The notes under the pieces were generated by a model. That model did not search any database and had not been told where the DNA came from. It saw nothing but the letters and a program-made list of their open reading frames with translations. The position numbers were made by a program, and so were the translations under genes. Below are positions 44,770-52,182 of a stretch of 64,000 bases of DNA, one piece after another (the first letter of the stretch is position 1; each line of letters opens with the position of its first letter). The stretch is from a virus, in the IMG/VR virus record IMGVR_UViG_3300033004_000001, positions 28,613 to 92,612 of that record, one strand, 5' to 3'.

Positions 44770-45449
44770 ATCTGCCAGTTTATTTCTGTTAATCCCTGAC
44801 TTGCAAGGATTTTATTAGTTTGACTGAAATGTTTACATCCAAAGAATCCATAAGTTGCTGAATATGGACTAGGATGAGCTGCTTTTAATACATAGTGTTT
44901 CTTTATATCTATTAGTTTTTCTTTTTCTTTTGCGTAATTACCCCATAATAAGAATACTATTCCTGATCTGTATCGAGATAATTGAGTAATAGTACCATTA
45001 GTTAGAGTCTGCCATCCTAATAATGATCCATGAGATTTTGATAATCCTTTTCTAACTGTTAATACTGAATTTAATAAAAGAACTCCTTGATCAGCCCATT
45101 GCTGTAAGCATCCGTGTTCTGGAATATCTATTCCAATATCTGAATCTAATTCTTGGAATATATTATGTAGTGATGGCGGAATATCCATTCCTTCTGAAAC
45201 TGAGAAAGCTAATCCATGAGCTTCTCCTTCATTGATGTATGGATCTTGTCCTATTATAACTACTTTAGTACTTTCAAAGGAACAACTATTATAAGCGTTT
45301 AGAATATTTGATACTTCTGGATAGATTATATAGTTTTCTCTTTCTTCCTTTAATATTTTCATAGTTTTTTTAAAACTATCAGATATGAAATAACTTTTTA
45401 ATATTTCATACCATCCATCTTCTATCTGAAGAATATCAACTTGTTTCAT
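44766..45449 (-). CDS. ung: Uracil-DNA glycosylase
   Basis: A 227-residue family-1 enzyme of normal length. The water-activating motif is VVIIGQDPYINEGEAHGLAF (Asp69), the middle motif is GVLLLNSVLTVRKG and the leucine-loop motif is KAAHPSPYSATYGFFG (His192). It removes uracil from DNA. UDG is frequent in crAss-like phages. All key residues are present, so an active enzyme is expected. Confidence 0.95.
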   Translation of the reverse strand: MKQVDILQIEDGWYEILKSYFISDSFKKTMKILKEERENYIIYPEVSNILNAYNSCSFESTKVVIIGQDPYINEGEAHGLAFSVSEGMDIPPSLHNIFQELDSDIGIDIPEHGCLQQWADQGVLLLNSVLTVRKGLSKSHGSLLGWQTLTNGTITQLSRYRSGIVFLLWGNYAKEKEKLIDIKKHYVLKAAHPSPYSATYGFFGCKHFSQTNKILASQGLTEINWQI

Positions 45450-45450
45450 T

Positions 45451-45657
45451 TTATTCAGAGAATTTACTATTAATTGAACTACTGATTGGATCTTCTTCTC
45501 CTTTAAGTTCTTTACATCTTTTCCAATAATAATCTGAATTTAGATAAGGTTTAGCTAATTCTAATTCAGATAATCTAGTTTTATCTTCTACTACTTTACA
45601 AGTTGATTGTATACAAGTAGTTGGATCTTTTGGACATTGTTCACATATTTTATTCAT
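45451..45657 (-). CDS. Small Cys-rich protein
   Basis: A 68-residue protein with four N-terminal cysteines (CEQCPKDPTTCIQSTCKV) in a compact zinc or disulfide pattern, then a charged helix. It ends one base before the UDG start. Function unknown. Confidence 0.6.
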   Translation of the reverse strand: MNKICEQCPKDPTTCIQSTCKVVEDKTRLSELELAKPYLNSDYYWKRCKELKGEEDPISSSINSKFSE

Positions 45658-46081
45658 CTTCTTCTAATTTTTCATTTTTGATAGCATCTTGAATTAGTTT
45701 ACAGTTAAGTTTGATTTCCTCTTCTGTACATAATAAGTATAATAGACAATCTTTACATTTATCATTAAGGCAGTCTATTCCTGCTTTTATTCTTCTATTC
45801 ATCTCAGCAATAACCAATGATGTTCCTATTGTCATTTGCTCGAGTTTAGTTTTTTTATGAATCTGTTTAAGATAGTCTAATGGCCATTCTCCTTTCGGAA
45901 TATTTGCTTCGTTTGATAATAAACAATAATGTCCAAACATTAGAAGTTGTCCTTTAGTATACTTTGCATCAGTTTCTGGAGTGAATCCTAATTTTTTATG
46001 ATTAAGTAATTCATCCATAACTAATCTTAATGCTTCATTTTCTTTTATAAGATCTAAGTATTTATTAATTATTTCTTCCAT
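45650..46081 (-). CDS. Hypothetical protein with C-terminal Cys cluster
   Basis: A 143-residue helical protein ending with CLNDKCKDCLLYLLCTEEE, four closely spaced cysteines that could hold zinc or an iron-sulfur cluster. It overlaps the next gene by eight bases. A terminator stands upstream of it, so it is probably the first gene of the 39-46 kb unit. Confidence 0.6.
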   Translation of the reverse strand: MEEIINKYLDLIKENEALRLVMDELLNHKKLGFTPETDAKYTKGQLLMFGHYCLLSNEANIPKGEWPLDYLKQIHKKTKLEQMTIGTSLVIAEMNRRIKAGIDCLNDKCKDCLLYLLCTEEEIKLNCKLIQDAIKNEKLEEDE

Positions 46082-46090
46082 AATTTTAAG

Positions 46091-46117
46091 TTAAAAAGCC
46101 CCTAATTAAAGGGGCTT
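46091..46117 (-). terminator. Rho-independent terminator
   Basis: AAGCCCC pairs with GGGGCTT around an 8-base loop. On the reverse strand TTTTT follows. It closes the 173-residue gene that ends at 46137. Confidence 0.9.
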
Positions 46118-46136
46118 AGAATACAAAAGTTTATTT

Positions 46137-46658
46137 TTAATTCTCCACTGTATCTAAGAAATCACTCATTTCTTTAGTAATCTCAATAGAGATATTATTA
46201 TCTTTATTAAATTTAGCTACTTTTTCTCTTATTAATCGAATATCTTTATCAAGTTGTCTTGTTGATTCAAGTATATCTTTTAGTTTAAGAAAAGCAACTT
46301 TTTCAGTTACTATTGGTTCATTTATTTTTCCTTCGGTAGTATCTATTCTGAGTAAATGAGATTTCTCTCTTTCTAACTCAGATAGAGTTTTGATATACCA
46401 AGCATTACAATTTTCTTCGTCCTTTGATTTTTTGAGATTTGTGGACATAATAGCTAAGTAGAGAATCTTTAACAAACTAGATTTCATCTCTTTATTTTTT
46501 CTTAGCTTTTCTATGTCAACTGGCCTGTTATTTCCAACTGTAATTGAATTATGTTTTTCAATTAATTTGTTGTCATAATCTATACTAAGAGTTTTTCTTC
46601 TATCTTCAAGAATATTCTTAAGGTCAGTAGCTTTTTGAAGATTTAATATTCTTTTCAT
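46137..46658 (-). CDS. Hypothetical helical protein
   Basis: A 173-residue, Lys/Glu/Leu-rich protein, probably all-helical with coiled-coil stretches (LKLKDILESTRQLDKDIRLI). There is no signal peptide and no recognised domain. Its leader contains ATAAATCAAA before the ATG, as several neighbours do. Confidence 0.6.
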   Translation of the reverse strand: MKRILNLQKATDLKNILEDRRKTLSIDYDNKLIEKHNSITVGNNRPVDIEKLRKNKEMKSSLLKILYLAIMSTNLKKSKDEENCNAWYIKTLSELEREKSHLLRIDTTEGKINEPIVTEKVAFLKLKDILESTRQLDKDIRLIREKVAKFNKDNNISIEITKEMSDFLDTVEN

Positions 46659-46705
46659 TTGATTTATTTAGTAAATCTGGCCACTTTTTGATCTACATGA
46701 AATTA

Positions 46706-46793
46706 ATAATCCCCAGATCATCATCTTAATACATACTTGGGAAAAATTTACTTCGCCTAAGTGTCTAGCATTTAGATTATATCTAGGGATTAT
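46706..46793 (-). ncRNA. Structured intergenic element (three-way-junction-like)
   Basis: ATAATCCCCAGAT (46706-46718) pairs with ATCTAGGGATTAT (46781-46793) over 13 positions with one mismatch. Two inner hairpins fit on the reverse strand: TCTA-AATGC-TAGA and ACTTAGG with CCCAAGT. It lies between the transglycosylase gene and the 173-residue gene. Confidence 0.6.
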
Positions 46794-46807
46794 ATATTAT
46801 TAAGCGT

Positions 46808-47446
46808 TTACATTAACGCTATAAATGACTTTATGCTTTTTATTGTTATTACAGAGTCTTCATTAAGATAAATCTTGTTTTGTTTTGCAATTGTTGAGTT
46901 TTTATCTCCAACTACATAACTATCAGGCTTTCCAATTGTACTTGGCCTAAAGATTGCCAAATATAAATCTACGGAATTATGTATTTTATATTTCTGACTG
47001 ATAATTAACAAGTATTTCCTCACATAGTCTAACTGATCTAATGTACACATCCTTTTTAATTCTGATGTATCTGTACCTAAATAATTAGCTGTACTTGGAA
47101 GGAATCCTATTAAACCAGTTGCTCCACTATATGGATTAACTGCATCAGGATTTCCACCGCTTTCTGGTTTAAAGACTTTGTATAACCATTTTGATTGAAT
47201 TCCTACTTCTTTACAAATTTCTCTAACTTTTAATCTACATTGTTTATCAAATTTGTCAGTCATTTTAAGTTTTCTTAAAGTAATTAGATCTTCATGATCA
47301 TCTTTTTCTAAGATTGCTTGAGTTTTTATAAAGTTTTCCATCCCAATTTGCTCTTTTACTATTCTATTTTGTAATTCAATTGGTAAATTTGGAGCAAAGA
47401 TTAACTGAGATAAAAATAGTAGAAATACTATTAAATAGTTTTTCAT
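46808..47446 (-). CDS. Exported lytic transglycosylase (SLT-like)
   Basis: A 212-residue protein with an N-terminal signal peptide (MKNYLIVFLLFLSQLIF). The catalytic region reads KWLYKVFKPESGGNPDAVNP with Glu95 in the SLT ES-GG position, followed by YSGATGLIGFLPSTANYLG, the G-x-GLxGFLPS-A element of soluble lytic transglycosylases. It should cleave peptidoglycan between MurNAc and GlcNAc in the periplasm. It heads a run of exported and membrane proteins, suggesting a lysis or entry role. Confidence 0.85.
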   Translation of the reverse strand: MKNYLIVFLLFLSQLIFAPNLPIELQNRIVKEQIGMENFIKTQAILEKDDHEDLITLRKLKMTDKFDKQCRLKVREICKEVGIQSKWLYKVFKPESGGNPDAVNPYSGATGLIGFLPSTANYLGTDTSELKRMCTLDQLDYVRKYLLIISQKYKIHNSVDLYLAIFRPSTIGKPDSYVVGDKNSTIAKQNKIYLNEDSVITIKSIKSFIALM

Positions 47447-47696
47447 ACAATGAAATTTCGTTAATACTATGACACTTTAGAAATAGTGTCGATTATAGTT
47501 TACGTAATTTCCCTTGATATGGTTACCTTTTGATTTCTAAACTAGGTTTTGTCACTTCAGTTGCTACATCTTGATTATAGCTTTTCATATTGTCGTTTTG
47601 ATTAACAACGTTACAGGAATGCCCCGTGAAGGCAGTGACTTATTCCCATCAGCTGACCGAAGTCAGCTTAATTTGTGATTGACTCTATTGCAGTCC
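47447..47696 (-). ncRNA. Structured 250-base intergenic RNA region
   Basis: No gene is seen. On the reverse strand there is AGCTGAC-TTCG-GTCAGCT (47651-47668), a 7-bp stem with the very stable cUUCGg tetraloop, plus GACACT/AGTGTC (47471-47490), a hairpin near 47685-47711 that straddles the upstream stop, and a nested GGGAAT/ATTCC pairing. It is probably a structured leader or a small RNA. Confidence 0.6.
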
Positions 47697-48248
47697 CTAC
47701 GATTGCAATAGTAAAAATTTAGCCCTTTCGAACTTATCAATAATTGATTCATTCATCAGAGAATTGTATAAATTTCGTATGTATTCTATTTTTTTAGCTT
47801 TTATTCGATAACAAACTGGTTTCTTCTTGATTTTTTCTTTCTGATTTATGATGAAACCTATTGTTTCGCAATTAGAGTTCTCAGGCAGTAATAAACTATT
47901 CTTTTTAACTAGTATTTCTAGTTTAGGTTCTCTTCTTATTTTGAGAAATTCACTATATAACCAATTAATTACATTTCCTGCATTACTATGAATTATATAT
48001 TCTAAGTATGATTTATATACTGGAACATACAAATTATCTCCCTGTCTGAATTTTGACAATCGTTCAGGAATTTGAGTAATACATAATTCACTTACATGTA
48101 TAGATTTATAAGATGAATACCAATATTTTCTTAGAATTACTACTCCATTATTTCTTACAAAGATGAATTTGACCTCAGGAAATAATACTTTTATCATTTC
48201 CTTAAGTTTTCTTCTTCGAAGTTTATTTAATTTAAATATTGATTCCAT
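47697..48248 (-). CDS. Hypothetical basic protein
   Basis: A 183-residue basic protein starting MESIFKLNKLRRRKLKEMIK. The ATG at 48248 is preferred over 48284 because it is preceded by ATAAATCAAA, like other starts here, and avoids a 14-base overlap. There are conserved-looking aromatic strands but no signal peptide or known domain. Confidence 0.6.
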   Translation of the reverse strand: MESIFKLNKLRRRKLKEMIKVLFPEVKFIFVRNNGVVILRKYWYSSYKSIHVSELCITQIPERLSKFRQGDNLYVPVYKSYLEYIIHSNAGNVINWLYSEFLKIRREPKLEILVKKNSLLLPENSNCETIGFIINQKEKIKKKPVCYRIKAKKIEYIRNLYNSLMNESIIDKFERAKFLLLQS

Positions 48249-48270
48249 GATTTGATTTATCTTCTTCTTC

Positions 48271-48633
48271 TCATGTTTTACCAAGTTTATTTAAAGCGTG
48301 ATACAAATAGATATTTTTCTGTATCATATTACCAATCCTCAGCAATACCTTCGTCTTTGTTTTTGGATATAGTAATACTTTATCTTCAGGAATATCATAA
48401 AGAGTATAATTTTTCATATAATATTCTTCTGTATGAAAATTATATTCTTCATAATATGTATTAGTTTCTTCTCCTTGAATGACATACGAATTGCAACTAC
48501 TATGATTAGAAATAGCATATGTTATATGCTTATTATAATCATTTTCACTACTAATATACGTAGTCTTTTCTTCCTTGCCCAAGGATACTGCAAAAGTTAA
48601 AGCAAGAAAGAGGATTATGTTTTTCAATTTCAT
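48271..48633 (-). CDS. Small secreted protein
   Basis: A 120-residue protein with a signal peptide (MKLKNIILFLALTFAVSLG) and a Tyr/Glu/His-rich mature part. It is next to other exported proteins and the transglycosylase. A role in the envelope, such as lysis or superinfection exclusion, is possible. No domain is recognised. Confidence 0.7.
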   Translation of the reverse strand: MKLKNIILFLALTFAVSLGKEEKTTYISSENDYNKHITYAISNHSSCNSYVIQGEETNTYYEEYNFHTEEYYMKNYTLYDIPEDKVLLYPKTKTKVLLRIGNMIQKNIYLYHALNKLGKT

Positions 48634-48646
48634 TTTTGATTAGAAA

Positions 48647-49219
48647 TTAAATTAATAAATTAATAAGTTCTTTCATTGTTAAGTACTCATTATTAAATAG
48701 AAATGATAAAGTATAATACAAATATAATTGACAAATTGCTAGAAATATAAACATGAAGAATCCTCTAATTATAGCTATTTTCCAATCTATTTTGTTATCT
48801 ACATACAGAGCTTTTAAGTATAATCCTGCTGCAAAAAACATTATTACTATACTTATCCATTTAATTAGAGTATCATTTCGTATTCTCTTAACTATAAAAT
48901 TACTACTTCCAAGTCCATATTTTTCAAGAATTACTTCCTTGGTTGAAGGAAGATACTCTTTTGTTATGGCTGGTTTTTCAACTGCTTTTTTTATAAAGTC
49001 AGCTTTCATTTTATTAATGTCTATTGTTGATTTAAGACATTCTTCTAACAAATTACCTGCTTTTAGTTCATATGGCCCTATATTCTTTGCAGTAACATTG
49101 ATATTTACTGTAGAAGTAGAGTCTTTGCTAATTTTTACTTTTTCCTTAGTGGAATAAGCATATGAACTAAAGATAATTGCAGAAGCTATTGCTAATACTA
49201 TATATATAATTTTTTTCAT
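48647..49219 (-). CDS. Membrane protein with N-terminal and two C-terminal TM segments
   Basis: A 190-residue protein starting MKKIIYIVLAIASAIIFSSY (signal or anchor) with two further hydrophobic helices (IKWISIVIMFFAAGLYLKAL and GFFMFIFLAICQLYLYYTL) around a soluble domain. The start at 49219 is chosen because it forms an ATGA overlap with the previous gene. It may be a spanin-, holin- or exclusion-type protein, but none is proven. Confidence 0.72.
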   Translation of the reverse strand: MKKIIYIVLAIASAIIFSSYAYSTKEKVKISKDSTSTVNINVTAKNIGPYELKAGNLLEECLKSTIDINKMKADFIKKAVEKPAITKEYLPSTKEVILEKYGLGSSNFIVKRIRNDTLIKWISIVIMFFAAGLYLKALYVDNKIDWKIAIIRGFFMFIFLAICQLYLYYTLSFLFNNEYLTMKELINLLI

Positions 49220-49422
49220 TTTACTGATTTTAAAGGACAATTTTTTGGAAATTGTAATGGATCAGAACATAATCTAGTACTACTTATTGGTTTAGTAATA
49301 TATGGATAATTACATGCATAGTCATTACATATCGTTAATATACGTGTAATCCATAATCCTTTTTTAGAATTTATGCAACTTAATCTATGTGCACATTGTA
49401 ACGGAGTATTTATTATTTTCAT
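49216..49422 (-). CDS. Small Cys-rich protein
   Basis: A 68-residue protein with six cysteines spread through the chain, and a four-base ATGA overlap with the membrane protein gene. No signal peptide is clear. Unknown family. Confidence 0.5.
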   Translation of the reverse strand: MKIINTPLQCAHRLSCINSKKGLWITRILTICNDYACNYPYITKPISSTRLCSDPLQFPKNCPLKSVK

Positions 49423-49452
49423 TTTTGATTAATCGATTTGATAAATAAGAAA

Positions 49453-49532
49453 GTAGAGTAAGTTTCTGTCTCTGAACCATACTACGCAGTAACTTGTCGG
49501 ACATCTTGACCTGATTCGGCAACTTACTCTAC
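49453..49532 (-). ncRNA. Structured intergenic element (12-bp perfect stem)
   Basis: GTAGAGTAAGTT (49453-49464) and AACTTACTCTAC (49521-49532) form a perfect 12-bp stem around a 56-base loop. On the reverse strand TTTCTTATTT follows. No gene fits in 49423-49555. It may be a terminator with a branched loop or a small RNA. Confidence 0.7.
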
Positions 49533-49555
49533 AGTTTATTATTAACCTTTATTTT

Positions 49556-50149
49556 TTAAAACAATGGTTTACCGGCATTAGCTTTTTCAACAATCCTTTC
49601 TAGGTAATTTACGACTTTGAGATTTACTTCAGATACCTTTTTGGCATAACTATGTTCAATTTCAGTCAGTCTCATGTATTCTTTTAAAGCATCTTCCCAA
49701 TTATAGAAGTATGTTTTTGATCTTACTTCTGGATCTAATGGAATGCAAATATTTGGATCTTTGTTAATAATTACATATCCAGGCTTCGATCTTGCGTCAG
49801 TTTCATAGACAAAATTATCATCAACACGGAATCCTTTTACAGATTCCATTGCTTTTAATTCTTTTCTGTCCATTCTTTGCAACTCTTTGTCTTCGTCTAC
49901 TACAAAATATGTATTTATTTTATAGATCATACCTCCATTTTTACTGAGATTTAGGTAGAAATCAGCAAGAAATCCTTTGAATCTTTTTTCACTTGAATCA
50001 TCTTTTACTTTTTCTTTTACTCTTTTGTCGTCTTTTTCATCAGTTAATAGAGATACTCCGTCTCCAGAAGCTTGACATCCGTTTTGATTGGAATCATCAC
50101 AACTTGGCTTTTTGTCATCAAATCTGTGTAAGAAATCTACTTTTTTCAT
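49556..50149 (-). CDS. Hypothetical protein
   Basis: A 197-residue charged protein. The first 60 residues (Asp/Ser/Lys-rich) look disordered. A folded part follows (MIYKINTYFVVDEDKELQRM, then RSKPGYVIINKDPNICIPLD) and ends with a helix. There is no known motif. Confidence 0.6.
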   Translation of the reverse strand: MKKVDFLHRFDDKKPSCDDSNQNGCQASGDGVSLLTDEKDDKRVKEKVKDDSSEKRFKGFLADFYLNLSKNGGMIYKINTYFVVDEDKELQRMDRKELKAMESVKGFRVDDNFVYETDARSKPGYVIINKDPNICIPLDPEVRSKTYFYNWEDALKEYMRLTEIEHSYAKKVSEVNLKVVNYLERIVEKANAGKPLF

Positions 50150-50154
50150 CTTTT

Positions 50155-50673
50155 TTAATTTTGATTAATAAAAATTCTGTTTCTGATTGGATTGATTATA
50201 TTTTCATACATCCAAATAGCTATTTTAAGCAATGGATGATTTATTACTTTATCATCTGATTCGTAGATATCAAATTCTTTTATCCACATAGGTTTGTTAG
50301 AAATTGAATATCCATTTGATACTTTATTTAAATTTTTAATCAGTTTAGGATCTTTTACTACTTCGTAGTATAGTTCACATCTCTGAACTGCTATATTGTA
50401 GTCTGTATAGTCTTTATAAATCTTTAACCATACATTAGCAAATGGTGACCTTGTACTTCCCCATTCTCCTTTTCTACAGCCTTTTTTACCATTTATAGAC
50501 CATACATCTTTATATGGCTTTAAGAAGATATAGTTTCCAGTGTCTTTTACTGTAGAAAAATTCTTGAACTTTTGATATGTCAATTTAATTCCTCCAACTC
50601 CAGGATCTTTAACTGCAACTCCTGGTGGAACTACTTCTGGTGCTTTTATGTCTAGTAATATATATTTGGCCAT
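50155..50673 (-). CDS. Hypothetical protein
   Basis: A 172-residue protein starting MAKYILLDIKAPEVVPPGVA, beta-rich at first and with an amphipathic C-terminal helix (LLKIAIWMYENIINPIRNRI). Its leader has AATCCACTAA just after the giant noncoding region. Unknown function. Confidence 0.62.
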   Translation of the reverse strand: MAKYILLDIKAPEVVPPGVAVKDPGVGGIKLTYQKFKNFSTVKDTGNYIFLKPYKDVWSINGKKGCRKGEWGSTRSPFANVWLKIYKDYTDYNIAVQRCELYYEVVKDPKLIKNLNKVSNGYSISNKPMWIKEFDIYESDDKVINHPLLKIAIWMYENIINPIRNRIFINQN

Positions 50674-50686
50674 TATTATATTTTTG

Positions 50687-50697
50687 TTAGTGGATTA
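50687..50697 (-). promoter_or_regulatory. AACCACTAA-type leader motif, copy 1
   Basis: Reverse-strand AATCCACTAA, 14 bases or more before ATG 50673. It is one of a set of similar sites around gene starts from here to 63.6 kb. Confidence 0.45.
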
Positions 50698-50710
50698 TTA
50701 AAAAAGATAA

Positions 50711-50825
50711 GTAGTAAAATATTACCATAACATAGACTTACCTAAGTTTACCTATACTATGAATATAGTTTAGCGCAAAGTACAAGTTTGTTCTAATCTG
50801 ATATATTTGAATAATACTTTACTAC
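50711..50825 (-). ncRNA. 14-bp stem with large loop at the end of the gene-free region
   Basis: AGTAGTAAAATATT (50711-50724) pairs with AATACTTTACTACT (50812-50825). On the reverse strand the single non-Watson-Crick position is a G-U wobble, whereas on the forward strand it would be A-C, so reverse-strand RNA is favoured. ATCTTTTTTAA follows, as in a terminator. The loop holds smaller hairpins. Confidence 0.65.
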
Positions 50826-52180
50826 TCACTATATTTCATGCTTTGCACTTTGTTTTACTTCCCTCTGCTTGGGAATCTTCTTATGTTTTTACTTTCTGCT
50901 CTAATCCTCCTCAATTTAGACTCACTTCAGCTGCAATAGCACCAAATTTACAGTTTGGTTATGATTCTCCACCTATTTTGATTTATTAGAACATACTCAC
51001 TTTTTCGCACTTTTGTTATGCTTATATTATTCTCGAATGAATTTTCATTTTGCTCGCTGTACTACTTCTGTTTTCATACTAAAGCATAAGGACTAGTTTA
51101 ATGCGCTAACCCTCGCCTTTAATATTTAGAATAAACTTTTATAAAGCCTATATTATAAATTAGCTACTTCTGAGGTGTGTACCATTACTTCACTTCTAAG
51201 AATCAGTGCCATATTGGCTTACTTTCGTCATTACTGACCAGGTAAGATTCAGAATTTACTATTTTATTTTATAGAATCTAAATATTAAATCCAATTTAAT
51301 TATAAATCCAAAGCTACTATCTGTTTTATTGGTTCTCTTACAACAATTGGAGCTTCAAATTAAAATCCTTATTTATTAAGGCAGATTCAAATGACTAAAG
51401 TCATCTTATTATACTAGTCTCATGTAATTTGGACTTAAGGACATCGTATAACTCTAACATCATTTCATTATTATTTTATCTGCTAAGCAGATGAGATACT
51501 TTGACCTCTAATAACTTTCTATCAACCTTCACTTATTGGATTATATTTATCCATAATACTTGAACTTCTTTCAGGTTCCCTAAGTTTTTATGCAGAAGGA
51601 TGACTGTTCTTATTAGTACTGACCTAAAGGTCTAATGTCGATCGCAGATCATCTGATTATAGACTCGTATTTTATAAGTTAAAGTAGATGGGCTGGTCTT
51701 ATTTAGGAACCAGTCGATCCTTACCATACAAGCTCTTCGAAAGAGGAATTACTAGTACAGTCTACCGAGGCATTTTCCATCACTCCTATCCGGTAGTTTT
51801 CTTCACAACCTTAGTAAAGCATAGTTTCAGGAATTTCACCTTATCGTTGCCGTTATGTTGGATATAGAAGATAATTTTAAAGACTTAGTAGAAACTTGGA
51901 GCTGTAAGTCTTATAGCTTACAAAGAATCACCCGACTCTTAATTAGTATAAGATAGCTAATCAAATACTCAAGACCGACTGGCTCTACGTATTATAGTTG
52001 ATCAGACTGAAATATACTAAGACTCCAAGTTTACTTTACCTTTAGACTTATACTACTTACGTAATTTTCATACAAATCTTTAAATTATATGTTATAGTAA
52101 TTGAACCTCGAATTCGTAATTATAAGTTCGCTACAAACCATCTATAATGCTTTACAGTGCGCATTTTGAGCCTTGCTCAT
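50826..52180 (-). ncRNA. Candidate giant structured noncoding RNA
   Basis: About 1.35 kb between two reverse genes with no convincing reading frame and many inverted repeats. Clear ones are 50941-50959, 51200-51250 (GAATC/GATTC enclosing two hairpins), 51478-51492, 51621-51632, 51693-51713, 51733-51745, 51762-51796 and a 10-bp stem 51892-51901/52023-52032 that encloses 51903-51922. On the reverse strand 51227-51238 folds as GTCA-GTAA-TGAC, a GNRA tetraloop. Length and phage location recall the ornate large RNAs GOLLD and ROOL, but I cannot match their consensus from memory. The strand is inferred from flanking genes, G-U wobble and the GNRA loop. The right end may be near the stop of the next gene. 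Confidence 0.7.
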
Positions 52181-52182
52181 AG

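Noticed and set aside
50807-50989. 60-residue forward reading frame in the gene-free region
   Set aside because: It lies antisense within the hairpin-rich region and has no leader or known motif, so it is better explained as chance in structured RNA.
51190-51245. Likeness to SRP RNA (GGTCAG...GAAAGTAAGCC)
   Set aside because: The SRP apical loop consensus is only partly matched and the surrounding fold differs.
51690-51860. Likeness to 23S rRNA (ATAACGG...GAAATTCC on the reverse strand)
   Set aside because: Only short pieces match and the rest does not follow 23S order, so an rRNA call is not supported.
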